This document shows, piece by piece, positions 26,111 through 34,194 of a DNA stretch of 34,194 nucleotides. Numbering within the stretch: position 1 is the first letter of the stretch; each line of letters starts with the position of its first letter. This DNA comes from Enterobacter sp. kpr-6 (lineage in GTDB: Bacteria > Pseudomonadota > Gammaproteobacteria > Enterobacterales > Enterobacteriaceae). A program made the translations under genes and the position numbers. The stretch spans positions 1 to 34,194 of the forward strand of contig NZ_FOYH01000015.1 in NCBI RefSeq assembly GCF_900116015.1, given 5' to 3'. Under the pieces are notes generated by a model. It made no database searches. It saw nothing but the letters and a program-made list of their open reading frames with translations, and was not told the DNA's origin.

Positions 26111-26884
26111 ATGGAACGTGTCATCGATTTAACCGATCACGGCTGGTGGATTGTCAGCCATGAACAAAAATTATGGTTGCCCGGTGGAGAATTACCACAT
26201 GGCGACGCAGGAAATTTTAATCTTGCGGGTCAAAGCGCATTAGCCATAGGCGAGTGGGAAGGCGATCCCGTCTGGCTTGTGCAGCAACATCGCCGGCAGG
26301 ATATGGCTTCCGTCAGGCAGCTTATCGATCAGGATGTTGGCCTGTTTCAGCTTGCGGGCCGTGGCGTTCAGTTAGCAGAATTTTATCGATCGCATAAATT
26401 TTGCGGCTACTGCGGGCATGCCATGCATCCGAGCAAAACGGAATGGGCGATGTTGTGCAGCCACTGTCGCGAGCGTTATTACCCGCAAATCGCGCCGTGC
26501 ATTATTGTCGCCATTCGCCGTGAAGATAAAATCCTGCTGGCGCAGCATACCCGCCATCGTAATGGGATCTACACCGTGCTGGCAGGCTTTGTCGAAGTGG
26601 GCGAAACCCTGGAGCAGGCGGTGGCTCGCGAGGTGATGGAAGAGAGCGCCATCCGCGTCAAAAAATTACGCTATGTCACCTCTCAACCCTGGCCGTTCCC
26701 GCAATCGCTTATGACGGCGTTTATGGCGGAATATGACAGCGGTGAGATTAATATCGATCCCAATGAACTGCTGGATGCGGGCTGGTATCGCTACGACAAC
26801 CTGCCGCTGCTTCCCCCGCCGGGTACGGTAGCGCGCCGCCTGATTGAAGACACGGTCGCGATGTGTCGGGCAGAGTACGAGTGA
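26111..26884 (+). CDS. nudC: NAD-capped RNA hydrolase / NADH pyrophosphatase
   Basis: NudC removes NAD caps from RNA and cleaves NADH to NMNH and AMP. The 257-residue product matches the E. coli length. A zinc site is formed by Cys98, 101, 116 and 119 (CGYC, CSHC). The Nudix box spans residues 159-181, with the catalytic REVMEE (173-178) intact. The box position that is normally Gly (180) is Ala here. The C-terminal SQPWPFPQS motif that selects NADH is present. The gene begins a plus-strand series with hemE 40 bases downstream. Confidence 0.96.
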   Translation: MERVIDLTDHGWWIVSHEQKLWLPGGELPHGDAGNFNLAGQSALAIGEWEGDPVWLVQQHRRQDMASVRQLIDQDVGLFQLAGRGVQLAEFYRSHKFCGYCGHAMHPSKTEWAMLCSHCRERYYPQIAPCIIVAIRREDKILLAQHTRHRNGIYTVLAGFVEVGETLEQAVAREVMEESAIRVKKLRYVTSQPWPFPQSLMTAFMAEYDSGEINIDPNELLDAGWYRYDNLPLLPPPGTVARRLIEDTVAMCRAEYE

Positions 26885-26886
26885 CA

Positions 26887-26895
26887 TGATACAAT
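26887..26895 (+). promoter_or_regulatory. Possible extended -10 promoter for hemE
   Basis: TGATACAAT lies in the 40-base nudC-hemE gap, about 30 bases before the hemE ATG. The TGn extension could offset the lack of a good -35. hemE may equally be read from nudC. Confidence 0.35.
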
Positions 26896-26924
26896 GACGG
26901 TCTGACGCATTGAGGAATTGCAAA

Positions 26925-27989
26925 ATGACCGAATTGAAAAACGATCGTTACCTGCGCGCGCTGCTGCGCCAGCCTGTAGATATCACCCCGGTATGGATGA
27001 TGAGACAGGCTGGCCGCTATTTGCCGGAGTACAAAGCTACGCGCGCTCAGGCGGGCGATTTCATGTCGCTATGTAAGAACGCGGAGCTGGCGTGTGAAGT
27101 CACGCTGCAACCGCTGCGCCGCTACCCGCTTGATGCGGCAATTCTCTTTTCGGACATTCTCACCATCCCCGACGCCATGGGCTTAGGGCTGTATTTCGAA
27201 ACCGGTGAAGGCCCGCGCTTTACCTCTCCCATTACCTGCAAAGCAGACGTCGATAAACTGCCTGTTCCGGATCCTGAACAGGAACTGGGCTATGTGATGA
27301 ATGCCGTGCGCACCATTCGCCGTGAACTGAAAGGTGAAGTGCCGCTGATTGGTTTCTCCGGCAGTCCGTGGACGCTGGCGACCTACATGGTTGAAGGCGG
27401 GAGCAGCAAAGCCTTTACCCTGATCAAAAAGATGATGTATGCCGAGCCGCAAACGCTGCATACGCTGCTCGATAAACTGGCGAAAAGCGTCACCCTGTAC
27501 CTGAACGCGCAGATCCGCGCCGGTGCACAATCGGTGATGATTTTTGATACCTGGGGCGGCGTGCTGACCGGTCGTGATTATCAGCAATTCTCGCTCTACT
27601 ACATGCACAAAATCGTTGATGGCCTGCTGCGTGAAAACGAAGGCCACCGCGTGCCGGTAACGCTGTTCACCAAAGGTGGCGGTCAGTGGCTGGAAGCGAT
27701 GGCGGAAACCGGCTGTGATGCACTGGGTCTCGACTGGACGACCGATATCGCCGACGCGCGCCGCCGTGTAGGTAACAAAGTCGCCCTGCAAGGCAACATG
27801 GATCCTTCTATGCTTTATGCATCGCCTGCGCGAATCGAAGAAGAAGTGGCGAGCATCCTGGCCGGGTTCGGACAGGGCGAGGGTCATGTGTTTAACCTTG
27901 GCCACGGTATTCATCAGGACGTTCCGCCCGAACATGCAGGTGCTTTTGTGGAGGCGGTACACCGGCTTTCACAGCCTTATCATCAGTAA
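26925..27989 (+). CDS. hemE: Uroporphyrinogen decarboxylase
   Basis: HemE decarboxylates the four acetate groups of uroporphyrinogen III to give coproporphyrinogen III in heme synthesis. The start is ATG 26925 ([19 protein letters not shown]) with GAGGAATTGCAAA upstream, giving 354 residues as in E. coli. A TTG five codons earlier is not needed. The N-terminal signature [10 protein letters not shown] (27-36) and the active-site Asp77 in LFSDIL are present. The [13 protein letters not shown] segment is intact. nfi follows after nine bases. Confidence 0.97.
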   Translation: MTELKNDRYLRALLRQPVDITPVWMMRQAGRYLPEYKATRAQAGDFMSLCKNAELACEVTLQPLRRYPLDAAILFSDILTIPDAMGLGLYFETGEGPRFTSPITCKADVDKLPVPDPEQELGYVMNAVRTIRRELKGEVPLIGFSGSPWTLATYMVEGGSSKAFTLIKKMMYAEPQTLHTLLDKLAKSVTLYLNAQIRAGAQSVMIFDTWGGVLTGRDYQQFSLYYMHKIVDGLLRENEGHRVPVTLFTKGGGQWLEAMAETGCDALGLDWTTDIADARRRVGNKVALQGNMDPSMLYASPARIEEEVASILAGFGQGEGHVFNLGHGIHQDVPPEHAGAFVEAVHRLSQPYHQ

Positions 27990-27998
27990 GGAGGTTTC

Positions 27999-28670
27999 AT
28001 GGATCTCGCGTCATTACGCGCACAACAGCTTGAACTGGCTTCATCGGTGTGTCGGGAAGATCGCTTTATCAACGATACTCCCACCATTATCGGTGGCGCG
28101 GACGTCGGCTTTGAAGAGGGCGGCGAAGTGACAAGAGCGGCGATGGTGCTGCTGAAGTATCCATCGCTGGAGCTTATCGAACATCAGGTGGCGCGGATCG
28201 CCACCACCATGCCTTATATCCCCGGTTTTCTCTCCTTCCGTGAATATCCGGCGCTCATGGCGGCCTGGAATATGCTGTCGCAAAAGCCCGATCTGCTGTT
28301 TGTGGACGGGCACGGGATTTCGCACCCTCGCCGTCTGGGTGTCGCCAGCCATTTTGGTCTGCTGGTGGATGTCCCGACCATTGGCGTGGCAAAGAAACGC
28401 CTGTGCGGGCGCTTTGAACCGCTCTCAGATGAACCCGGTGCGCTGGCTCCGCTGATGGACAAAGGCGAGCAACTGGCGTGGGTGTGGCGCAGTAAGGCGC
28501 GCTGCAACCCGCTGTTTGTCGCAACGGGTCATCGGGTGAGCCTCGACAGCGCGCTGTCGTGGGTACAACGCTGCACCAAAGGTTACCGCTTGCCGGAGCC
28601 GACGCGCTGGGCCGATGCGGTAGCTTCACGGCGTCCGGCCTTTATGCGCTGGCAGGAAATTCAGCCCTGA
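27999..28670 (+). CDS. nfi: Endonuclease V (deoxyinosine 3' endonuclease)
   Basis: Nfi nicks DNA one base 3' of deoxyinosine to start repair of deaminated adenine. The 223-residue product matches E. coli in length. The metal-binding acids fall at Asp35 (GGADVGF), Glu82 (SFREYP) and Asp103 (VDGHGI). The damage-wedge region [12 protein letters not shown] is conserved. The start ATG 27999 has AAGGAGG directly upstream, inside the end of the hemE intergenic gap, so it is likely co-transcribed with hemE. Confidence 0.96.
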   Translation: MDLASLRAQQLELASSVCREDRFINDTPTIIGGADVGFEEGGEVTRAAMVLLKYPSLELIEHQVARIATTMPYIPGFLSFREYPALMAAWNMLSQKPDLLFVDGHGISHPRRLGVASHFGLLVDVPTIGVAKKRLCGRFEPLSDEPGALAPLMDKGEQLAWVWRSKARCNPLFVATGHRVSLDSALSWVQRCTKGYRLPEPTRWADAVASRRPAFMRWQEIQP

Positions 28671-28712
28671 TTCAGGTACACTGCGGCTAATTTCCGATAT
28701 TGAGAACTCATC

Positions 28713-29303
28713 ATGTTACAAAACCCGATTCACCTGCGGCTGGAGAAGCTCGAAAGCTGGCAGCACCTTACGTTCATGGCCTGTTTGTGCGAGCGCATGT
28801 ATCCAAACTACGCCATGTTTTGCCAGCAAACGGGCTTTGGTGAGGCACAGCTTTACCGCCGTATCGTCGATCTGATCTGGGAAACGCTGACGGTTAAAGA
28901 CGCGAAAATCAATTTCGACAGCCAGCTCGAAAAACTGGAAGAAGCGATCCCGTCGGCTGACGACTACGATATGTATGGCGTCTATCCGGCGATTGATGCC
29001 TGCGTCGCGTTAAGCGAGCTGGTGCATTCGCTTCTGAGCGGTGAAACGCTGGAACACGCTATCGAAGTCAGTAAGACATCCATTACCACTGTGGCGATGC
29101 TGGAAATGACCCAGGCAGGCCGCGAAATGACCGATGAAGAGCTGAAAGAAAACCCCGCCGTTGAGCAAGAATGGGACATTCAGTGGGAGATTTTCCGCCT
29201 GCTGGCTGACTGCGAGGAGCGCGACATCGAGCTGATCAAAGGTCTGCGCGCGGACCTGCGCGAAGCGGGTGAGAGCAATATCGGTATAAATTTGCAGCAA
29301 TGA
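28713..29303 (+). CDS. yjaG: YjaG family protein (DUF416)
   Basis: This is a conserved enterobacterial protein of unknown function. The 196-residue product has the E. coli length and begins MLQNPIHLRLEKLESWQHL. It is mainly helical in appearance and acidic in its C-terminal half, with no signal peptide, membrane segment or catalytic motif that I can see. It lies between nfi and hupA in the conserved order. A function is not proposed. Confidence 0.92.
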   Translation: MLQNPIHLRLEKLESWQHLTFMACLCERMYPNYAMFCQQTGFGEAQLYRRIVDLIWETLTVKDAKINFDSQLEKLEEAIPSADDYDMYGVYPAIDACVALSELVHSLLSGETLEHAIEVSKTSITTVAMLEMTQAGREMTDEELKENPAVEQEWDIQWEIFRLLADCEERDIELIKGLRADLREAGESNIGINLQQ

Positions 29304-29489
29304 GACAACAAAACGTGATTTAACGCCTGAATTGTCGCACTACAAGGCTTCCCATGGGCCCCCCGTCTGGTCTACATTTGGGGGGCGAAAAAAAGTGGCT
29401 ATCGGTGCGTGTATGCAGGAGAGTGCTTTTCTGGCATTTTCGTCGCACTCGATGCTTAGCAAGCGATAAACACATTGTAAGGATAACTT

Positions 29490-29762
29490 ATGAACAAGAC
29501 TCAACTGATTGATGTAATTGCGGACAAGGCTGATCTGTCTAAAGTGCAGGCGAAAGCTGCTCTGGAATCCACCCTGGCTGCTATTACTGAGTCTCTGAAA
29601 GAAGGCGATGCTGTACAACTGGTTGGTTTCGGTACCTTCAAAGTGAACCACCGCGCTGAGCGCACTGGCCGCAACCCGCAGACCGGTAAAGAAATCAAAA
29701 TCGCCGCAGCCAACGTGCCGGCATTTGTTTCTGGTAAAGCGCTGAAAGACGCAGTTAAATAA
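29490..29762 (+). CDS. hupA: DNA-binding protein HU-alpha
   Basis: HU is a nucleoid protein that bends and wraps DNA as an alpha/beta or homodimer. The 90-residue product starts [17 protein letters not shown]. It contains the DNA-binding arm, including the [14 protein letters not shown] signature (about residues 60-73), and ends ALKDAVK, as in E. coli HupA. AAGGATAACTT is a good ribosome site. The 186-base gap upstream holds a CCCCCC-15-GGGGGG hairpin (29359-29385). A terminator lies 30 bases downstream, inside the next gene. Confidence 0.98.
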   Translation: MNKTQLIDVIADKADLSKVQAKAALESTLAAITESLKEGDAVQLVGFGTFKVNHRAERTGRNPQTGKEIKIAAANVPAFVSGKALKDAVK

Positions 29763-29768
29763 GACCGC

Positions 29769-30467
29769 GTGACAGCGAACAGTTTTAACAGAGGGGCATT
29801 CGTGCCCCTTTTGTCATTCTGGCGTCGGGCGCTGACGCTGGCAGGTGCGCTGTTGCTGGCAGCCTGTAGTCACGATGCGTCACCCCCGCCTTTTACCGCC
29901 AGCGGATACGCAGGCGATCAGGGTGCGGTACGACTCTGGCGCAAAGATTCAGAGGGTGAAGTTCACCTTCTTTCTGCATTCAGCCCGTGGCGCAGCGGGG
30001 AAACCTCAACCAGCGAATACCGCTGGCAGGGCGACGATCTCGTTCTGATCGAACTTAACATCTACGGCAAACCGCCGGAACACATTCGCGTGCGTTTTGA
30101 TGACCACGGCGAACTCAGCTTTATGCAGCGGGAAGTGAATGGTCAGAAGCAGCAGCTTTCCAGTGACCAGATCGCGCTGTATCGCTATCGTGCCGACCAA
30201 ATCCGCCAGACCAGCGATGCGCTGCGTCAGGGACAGGTGGTACTGCACCAGGGCCGCTGGCATGCCGATCGCTCGGTTACCACCTGTGAAGGCACAACGG
30301 TCAGCCCGGATTTTGATGCGCAGGCGTTAAACCATATTGAACGGCGACAGAGACATTCATCATTAGAGGTGAGTGTGGCATGGCTGGAAGCCAAAGACGG
30401 TGCGCAGCTACTGCTGGTGGCGAATGAGGATTACTGCACGTGGCAGCCGAAGGAAAAAACGTTCTGA
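29769..30467 (+). CDS. yjaH: Probable lipoprotein YjaH (DUF1481)
   Basis: This is a conserved enterobacterial protein of unknown function. The frame opens at GTG 29769, six bases past hupA, giving 232 residues. A second GTG at 29802 would give a compact signal starting PLLSFWRRALTLAG. Either way the signal ends in a lipobox LAAC (Cys33 of the long form), so a lipid-anchored envelope protein is likely. Two further Cys lie in the C-terminal half. The hupA terminator hairpin lies inside the first codons, so yjaH would be read only by leak-through or from its own promoter. Confidence 0.85.
   Translation: MTANSFNRGAFVPLLSFWRRALTLAGALLLAACSHDASPPPFTASGYAGDQGAVRLWRKDSEGEVHLLSAFSPWRSGETSTSEYRWQGDDLVLIELNIYGKPPEHIRVRFDDHGELSFMQREVNGQKQQLSSDQIALYRYRADQIRQTSDALRQGQVVLHQGRWHADRSVTTCEGTTVSPDFDAQALNHIERRQRHSSLEVSVAWLEAKDGAQLLLVANEDYCTWQPKEKTF
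29792..29812 (+). terminator. Terminator of hupA inside the yjaH 5' coding region
   Basis: AGGGGCA / TGCCCCT with a TTCG loop is followed by a short T run, 30 bases after the hupA stop. It covers codons 8-15 of the long yjaH frame. Confidence 0.8.
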
Positions 30468-30480
30468 CGGTGTGTTGACG

Positions 30481-30622
30481 CCCTCACCCCGGCCCTCTCC
30501 CCCAGGAGAGGGAGAAAAGCAGCACCGCAGCCGGGAGAGGGAGGTTTTTGTCCCCTCGCCCTCAGGAAGAGGTGTGGCACGATTTGTCCCCTCTCCCAGG
30601 GGGAGAGGGTTAGGGTGAGGGG
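30481..30622. repeat. Palindromic intergenic repeat between yjaH and purD
   Basis: The ends are inverted copies: CCCTCACCCCGGCCCTCTCC on the left and, read on minus from 30622, CCCCTCACCCTAACCCTCTC. Each arm holds its own smaller hairpin (CCCTCTCC..GGAGAGGG), and a third G/C-rich block lies between. This is a REP-like or MITE-like intergenic element of a type seen in many enterobacteria. It fills almost the whole gap between convergent genes and may work as a two-way terminator. It does not match the ERIC consensus I recall. Confidence 0.75.
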
Positions 30623-30626
30623 AAAA

Positions 30627-31916
30627 TTACTCTCCCTGCTCCCGCGCAATCGCACGATACCCGATATCCCGGCGACTAAAACTGCCGTCCCAGTGAATAT
30701 CCGCCATCAGTGCATAAGCATTTTTCTGCGCCTCGGCAACGGTATGACCTAACGCCGTTGCGCACAGCACGCGCCCGCCGCTGGTCAGCACACGTTCGTC
30801 ATCTGACAGCTTTGTCCCGGCGTGGAATACCTTCCCGCCAATCTCTTCTAACGGCAGACCGTGGATCACATCCCCGGTACGGTAGTCGCCAGGATAACCG
30901 CCCGCGGCAATGACGACACCCAGTGAAGCCCGCTCGTCCCACTCGGAAGTCTGTTCATCCAGGGTGCCGTTACAGGCCGCCAGACACAGCGCCACCAGAT
31001 CCGATTTCATACGCAGCATAATCGGCTGGGTTTCCGGATCGCCGAAACGACAGTTGAACTCAATGACTTTCGGGTTGCCCTGCTTGTCGATCATCAGGCC
31101 AGCGTACAGAAAACCGGTATAGGTATTGCCTTCCGCCGCCATCCCACGCACGGTTGGCCAGATGACCCGCTCCATGGTGCGCTGATGGACTTCATCGGTC
31201 ACCACTGGCGCAGGGGAGTAAGCGCCCATGCCCCCGGTGTTCGGGCCGGTATCAGCATCACCGACGCGTTTATGATCCTGGCTGGTGGCCATCGGCAGCA
31301 CATGTTCTCCGTCAACCATAACGATGAAGCTGGCTTCCTCGCCGTCCAGAAACTCTTCAATCACGATGCGGTGCCCCGCGTCGCCAAAAGCGTTGCCTGC
31401 CAGCATGTCGTTAACCGCGGCTTCGGCTTCTTCAAGGGTCATCGCGACGATCACGCCTTTACCTGCCGCCAGACCGTCAGCTTTGATCACGATTGGCGCG
31501 CCTTTCTCACGCAGATACGCCAGCGCAGGCTCGACTTCGGTAAAGTTCTGGTACTCGGCGGTCGGAATGTTGTGACGCGCGAGGAAATCTTTGGTGAAGG
31601 ATTTGGAGCCTTCCAGTTGTGCAGCCCCCTGCGTCGGACCAAAAATGGTCAGCCCGGCTGCTCGAAACGCATCAACCACGCCAATCACCAATGGCGCTTC
31701 CGGGCCAACAATCGTCAGGTCGATTTTCTCGTTCTGCGCAAAGCTCAGCAGGGCCGGAATATCAGTCGCGCCGATCGCCACGTTTTGCAGGACAGGCTCA
31801 AGTGCCGTCCCGGCGTTACCCGGCGCGACAAAAACGGTTTCAACCAGCGGAGACTGCGCCGCTTTCCATGCCAGCGCATGCTCGCGCCCGCCGTTACCAA
31901 TCACTAATACTTTCAT
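30627..31916 (-). CDS. purD: Phosphoribosylamine-glycine ligase
   Basis: PurD joins phosphoribosylamine and glycine using ATP, the second step of purine synthesis. The 429-residue product equals the E. coli length. It starts MKVLVIGNGGREHALAWKA, carrying the GGREHA motif. The ATP-grasp domain follows (IVIKADGLAAGKGV and the GEEASF and RFGDPETQ segments). It is second in purHD, 15 bases after purH, and converges with yjaH across the palindromic repeat. Confidence 0.97.
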   Translation of the reverse strand: MKVLVIGNGGREHALAWKAAQSPLVETVFVAPGNAGTALEPVLQNVAIGATDIPALLSFAQNEKIDLTIVGPEAPLVIGVVDAFRAAGLTIFGPTQGAAQLEGSKSFTKDFLARHNIPTAEYQNFTEVEPALAYLREKGAPIVIKADGLAAGKGVIVAMTLEEAEAAVNDMLAGNAFGDAGHRIVIEEFLDGEEASFIVMVDGEHVLPMATSQDHKRVGDADTGPNTGGMGAYSPAPVVTDEVHQRTMERVIWPTVRGMAAEGNTYTGFLYAGLMIDKQGNPKVIEFNCRFGDPETQPIMLRMKSDLVALCLAACNGTLDEQTSEWDERASLGVVIAAGGYPGDYRTGDVIHGLPLEEIGGKVFHAGTKLSDDERVLTSGGRVLCATALGHTVAEAQKNAYALMADIHWDGSFSRRDIGYRAIAREQGE

Positions 31917-31931
31917 TGTCTGCTCCGGGAA

Positions 31932-33521
31932 TTAATGGCGGAAGTGGCGCATGTCGGTGAAGATCATCGCAATGCCGTGTTCGTCAGCGGCGGCAATCAC
32001 TTCATCATCACGAATGGAACCGCCTGGCTGGATCACGCAGCTCACGCCAACTGCCGCCGCCGCGTCAATGCCATCGCGGAACGGGAAGAAGGCGTCAGAC
32101 GCCATTGCGGAGCCTCTCACTTCCAGGCCCTCATCCGCGGCTTTGATCCCGGCGATTTTCGCTGAATAAACGCGGCTCATCTGGCCCGCGCCTATGCCGA
32201 TGGTCATATTCTCTTTCGCATAAACAATGGCGTTGGATTTGACGAATTTGGCGACCTTCCAGCAGAACAGCGCATCACGCAGTTCCTGCTCAGTTGGCTG
32301 ACGTTTGGTTACTACGCGCAGTTCGCCCTCGGTCACCATGCCCAGATCGCGATCCTGAACCAGCAGGCCGCCGTTCACACGTTTGAAATCCAGACCTGAA
32401 ACACGCCCGGCCCACTCGCCACAAATCAGTACACGCACGTTTTGTTTTGCTGCGGTGATTTTCAGGGCTTCTTCTGATGCAGATGGTGCGATGATCACTT
32501 CGACAAACTGACGGGAGATAATTGCCTGCGCGGTATCGGCATCCAGCTCGCGGTTAAACGCAATGATGCCGCCGAATGCGGAGGTAGGGTCGGTTTTATA
32601 AGCGCGATCGTAAGCGTCCAGAATGGAACTGCTTACCGCCACGCCACACGGGTTAGCGTGTTTGACGATCACACAGGCCGGTTCGTTGAACTCTTTCACA
32701 CATTCCAGAGCCGCATCGGTATCGGCAATGTTGTTATAAGAGAGCGCCTTGCCCTGAACCTGGGTCGCGGTGGCAACCGAGGCTTCTTTAATTTCTTCTT
32801 CTATATAGAAGGCGGCGTGCTGGTGGCTGTTCTCACCGTAGCGCATATCCTGCTTCTTAATGAAGTTCAGGTTAAGGGTGCGTGGGAAGCGGCCAGCCGG
32901 TTCTTTGCTCTCGCCGTGATAGGCGGGCACCAGGCTACCGAAGTAGTTGGCGATCATGCTGTCGTAAGCGGCTGTGTGTTCAAAGGCTTTAATCGCCAGG
33001 TCGAAACGGGTTGTCAGGGTCAGCGAGCCATCGTTGGCATCCATTTCATTAATAATGGCTTCGTAGTCGCTGCTCTTCACAACGATGGCGACGTCTTTAT
33101 GGTTCTTCGCCGCCGAGCGCACCATGGTCGGGCCGCCGATATCAATGTTCTCAACCGCATCTTCCAGCGTGCAGCCGTCGCGTGCAACCGTGGCCGCGAA
33201 CGGATAGAGGTTTACCACCACCATATCAATAGGAGAGATGTCGTGCTGCGTCATGATTTCATCATCCTGACCGCGACGGCCCAGAATGCCGCCGTGCACT
33301 TTCGGGTGCAGCGTCTTCACGCGTCCATCCATCATTTCCGGGAAACCGGTGTAGTCAGATACTTCGGTAACCGGCAGACCTTTATCAGCCAGCAGGCGGG
33401 CAGTACCGCCAGTAGAGAGCAGCTCTACGCCGCGCTGGGAGAGAGCCTGAGCGAATTCGATGATACCGGCCTTATCAGAAACACTGAGCAGGGCGCGGCG
33501 GACTGGACGAGGTTGTTGCAT
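31932..33521 (-). CDS. purH: Bifunctional AICAR transformylase / IMP cyclohydrolase
   Basis: PurH carries out the last two steps to IMP. The start is ATG 33521 ([20 protein letters not shown]) with GGGGATTTAATACC upstream, giving 529 residues as in E. coli. The 20-codon extension upstream is leader. The N-terminal MGS-like cyclohydrolase domain (to about residue 199) contains [16 protein letters not shown]. The C-terminal transformylase contains the catalytic KHANPCG. Its 5' leader carries two hairpins, and its promoter has a PurR box. Confidence 0.98.
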   Translation of the reverse strand: MQQPRPVRRALLSVSDKAGIIEFAQALSQRGVELLSTGGTARLLADKGLPVTEVSDYTGFPEMMDGRVKTLHPKVHGGILGRRGQDDEIMTQHDISPIDMVVVNLYPFAATVARDGCTLEDAVENIDIGGPTMVRSAAKNHKDVAIVVKSSDYEAIINEMDANDGSLTLTTRFDLAIKAFEHTAAYDSMIANYFGSLVPAYHGESKEPAGRFPRTLNLNFIKKQDMRYGENSHQHAAFYIEEEIKEASVATATQVQGKALSYNNIADTDAALECVKEFNEPACVIVKHANPCGVAVSSSILDAYDRAYKTDPTSAFGGIIAFNRELDADTAQAIISRQFVEVIIAPSASEEALKITAAKQNVRVLICGEWAGRVSGLDFKRVNGGLLVQDRDLGMVTEGELRVVTKRQPTEQELRDALFCWKVAKFVKSNAIVYAKENMTIGIGAGQMSRVYSAKIAGIKAADEGLEVRGSAMASDAFFPFRDGIDAAAAVGVSCVIQPGGSIRDDEVIAAADEHGIAMIFTDMRHFRH

Positions 33522-33556
33522 GGTATTAAATCCCCAGGATTTTGACATTACAGAGA

Positions 33557-33617
33557 GCGTTAGCTGAATTTTCGGGCGCATTCATCCCCAAAATTCAGCT
33601 AACGCCCCAGACGGGGC
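33557..33617 (-). other. Paired hairpins in the purHD leader
   Basis: In transcript order, GCCCC/GGGGC with loop GTCT (33617-33604) is followed by a perfect 16-base stem GCGTTAGCTGAATTTT/AAAATTCAGCTAACGC (33605-33557) with a 17-base loop. They share two bases at 33604-33605. No T run follows the second, so it is not a plain terminator. Confidence 0.65.
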
Positions 33618-33637
33618 ATCCTTGTTTTAGCGCGGGC

Positions 33638-33666
33638 ATTGTAACGAAAACGTTTGCGCAACGCTC
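33638..33666 (-). promoter_or_regulatory. purHD promoter with PurR operator
   Basis: On minus, GCGCAAACGTTTTCGT (33659-33644) is a near-consensus PurR box (ACGCAAACGTTTNCNT). It lies directly upstream of a TACAAT -10 (33643-33638) and would cover the spacer; the -35 is poor. Repression by PurR with hypoxanthine or guanine is known for purHD. The box is seen; regulation is inferred. Confidence 0.85.
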
Positions 33667-33691
33667 GCGAATTTTTAGATTTTCAGCGCTT

Positions 33692-33700
33692 TGTGGATAA
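33692..33700 (-). promoter_or_regulatory. Consensus DnaA box
   Basis: TGTGGATAA on plus (TTATCCACA on minus) is a perfect 9-mer DnaA box, placed between the purH promoter and the rRNA P1 promoter. A single copy may be chance. Confidence 0.4.
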
Positions 33701-33776
33701 CTCTGTGCGTAAATGGGTATAAGGCGGGCTTTTGCTGTGGAATGCAGCAGTCAGTCATTTTTCTGTCATTTAGGTG

Positions 33777-33804
33777 TTGCGGTGCCTTCAGAACTCCCTA
33801 TAAT
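33777..33804 (+). promoter_or_regulatory. rRNA operon promoter P1
   Basis: TTGCGG (33777-33782) and TATAAT (33799-33804) are 16 bases apart, followed by a G/C-rich GCGCCTCC discriminator. That spacing and discriminator are typical of growth-rate and ppGpp-controlled rrn P1 promoters. It closely resembles E. coli rrnE P1, which also lies beside purH. Confidence 0.9.
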
Positions 33805-33887
33805 GCGCCTCCATCGAAACGGCAAACGTGAATCACTTCACACTGAGTAGCCAGTCCGGTTGAAGAAAAAAATCCTGAGATTCAGGG

Positions 33888-33915
33888 TTGACTCTGAAAG
33901 AGGAAAGCGTAATAT
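33888..33915 (+). promoter_or_regulatory. rRNA operon promoter P2
   Basis: TTGACT and TAATAT are 16 bases apart, about 110 bases after P1, in the standard tandem arrangement. Confidence 0.9.
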
Positions 33916-33925
33916 ACGCCACCTC

Positions 33926-33965
33926 GCAACGGTGAGCGAAAGCCGCGTTGCACTGCTCTTTAACA
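33926..33965 (+). promoter_or_regulatory. rRNA antitermination boxB and boxA
   Basis: A GCAACG/CGTTGC hairpin (33926-33951) is followed by TGCTCTTTAACA (33954-33965), the boxA recognised by NusB-S10. Together they load the rRNA antitermination complex, in which NusG, also encoded in this window, takes part. Confidence 0.88.
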
Positions 33966-34096
33966 ATTTATCAGACAATCTGTGTGGGCACTCAAGGACA
34001 TGGATTCTTAACGTCGCAAGACGCTAAATGAATACCAAGTCTCTGGAGTGAACATACGTAATTCATTACGAAGTTTAATTCACGAGCATCAAACTT

Positions 34097-34194
34097 AAAT
34101 TGAAGAGTTTGATCATGGCTCAGATTGAACGCTGGCGGCAGGCCTAACACATGCAAGTCGAACGGTAGCACAGAGAGCTTGCTCTCGGGTGACG
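34097..34194 (+). rRNA. 16S ribosomal RNA (5' end, partial)
   Basis: The sequence from AAATTGAAGAGTTTGATCAT onward is the universal bacterial 16S 5' end and runs off the right edge after 98 bases. The V1 loop reads GAGAGCTTGCTCTC. This type is shared by Klebsiella and Enterobacter and differs from E. coli. The operon corresponds in position to rrnE. The leader 33966-34096 would supply the RNase III stem that pairs with sequence beyond the 16S 3' end. Confidence 0.98.

Noticed and set aside
30481-30622. ERIC element
   Set aside because: The sequence does not match the ERIC core I recall; it belongs to a different palindromic family.

Overview
This window is chromosomal DNA from an enterobacterium (Enterobacteriaceae), probably close to Enterobacter, Klebsiella or Leclercia. 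I infer this from near-identity of recalled E. coli protein sequences to the products here, from a conserved E. coli-like gene order, and from the first 98 bases of a 16S rRNA gene. Its V1 loop (GAGAGCTTGCTCTC) is of a type shared by Klebsiella and Enterobacter, so the genus is not settled.

Layout, left to right. (1) 1-13316, plus strand: the 3' part of tufB, then secE-nusG, rplKA, rplJL and rpoBC. This is the classic translation/transcription cluster, with its leader structures (L1 site, L10 leader, rplL-rpoB attenuator with a likely RNase III hairpin, rpoC terminator). (2) 13363-13990, minus strand: a two-gene PTS IIB/IIA pair of the lactose/chitobiose family with no IIC permease or hydrolase beside it. 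(3) 14107-19718, minus strand: the thiamine operon thiCEFSGH, with overlapping genes and a TPP riboswitch ahead of thiC. (4) 19737-24853, minus strand: a four-gene chaperone-usher fimbrial operon (pilin, chaperone, usher, two-domain tip adhesin), preceded by about 650 bp of A/T-rich non-coding DNA. It sits between thiC and rsd, which are neighbours in E. coli, so it is the clearest accessory insertion here. (5) 25509-30467: rsd (minus), then nudC, hemE, nfi, yjaG, hupA and yjaH (plus). (6) 30481-30622: a palindromic intergenic repeat, followed by purHD (minus). (7) 33600-34194: the purH promoter with a PurR operator, divergent from an rRNA operon (P1, P2, boxB, boxA, 5' end of 16S).

How the parts work together: the left third makes ribosomal proteins, RNA polymerase, NusG and SecE, and ends at an rRNA operon on the right. 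The thi genes build the thiazole and pyrimidine halves of thiamine under TPP control. purHD closes the IMP pathway. Pathway logic also links purH to thi, because AIR from purine synthesis is the ThiC substrate. The fimbrial genes would assemble a surface fibre through the usher.

Most of the window is conserved core genome and I see no wholly new system. The parts most worth attention are the fimbrial cassette (its adhesin, regulatory region and intercistronic hairpin), the orphan PTS pair with its palindromic promoter, and several unexplained inverted repeats.
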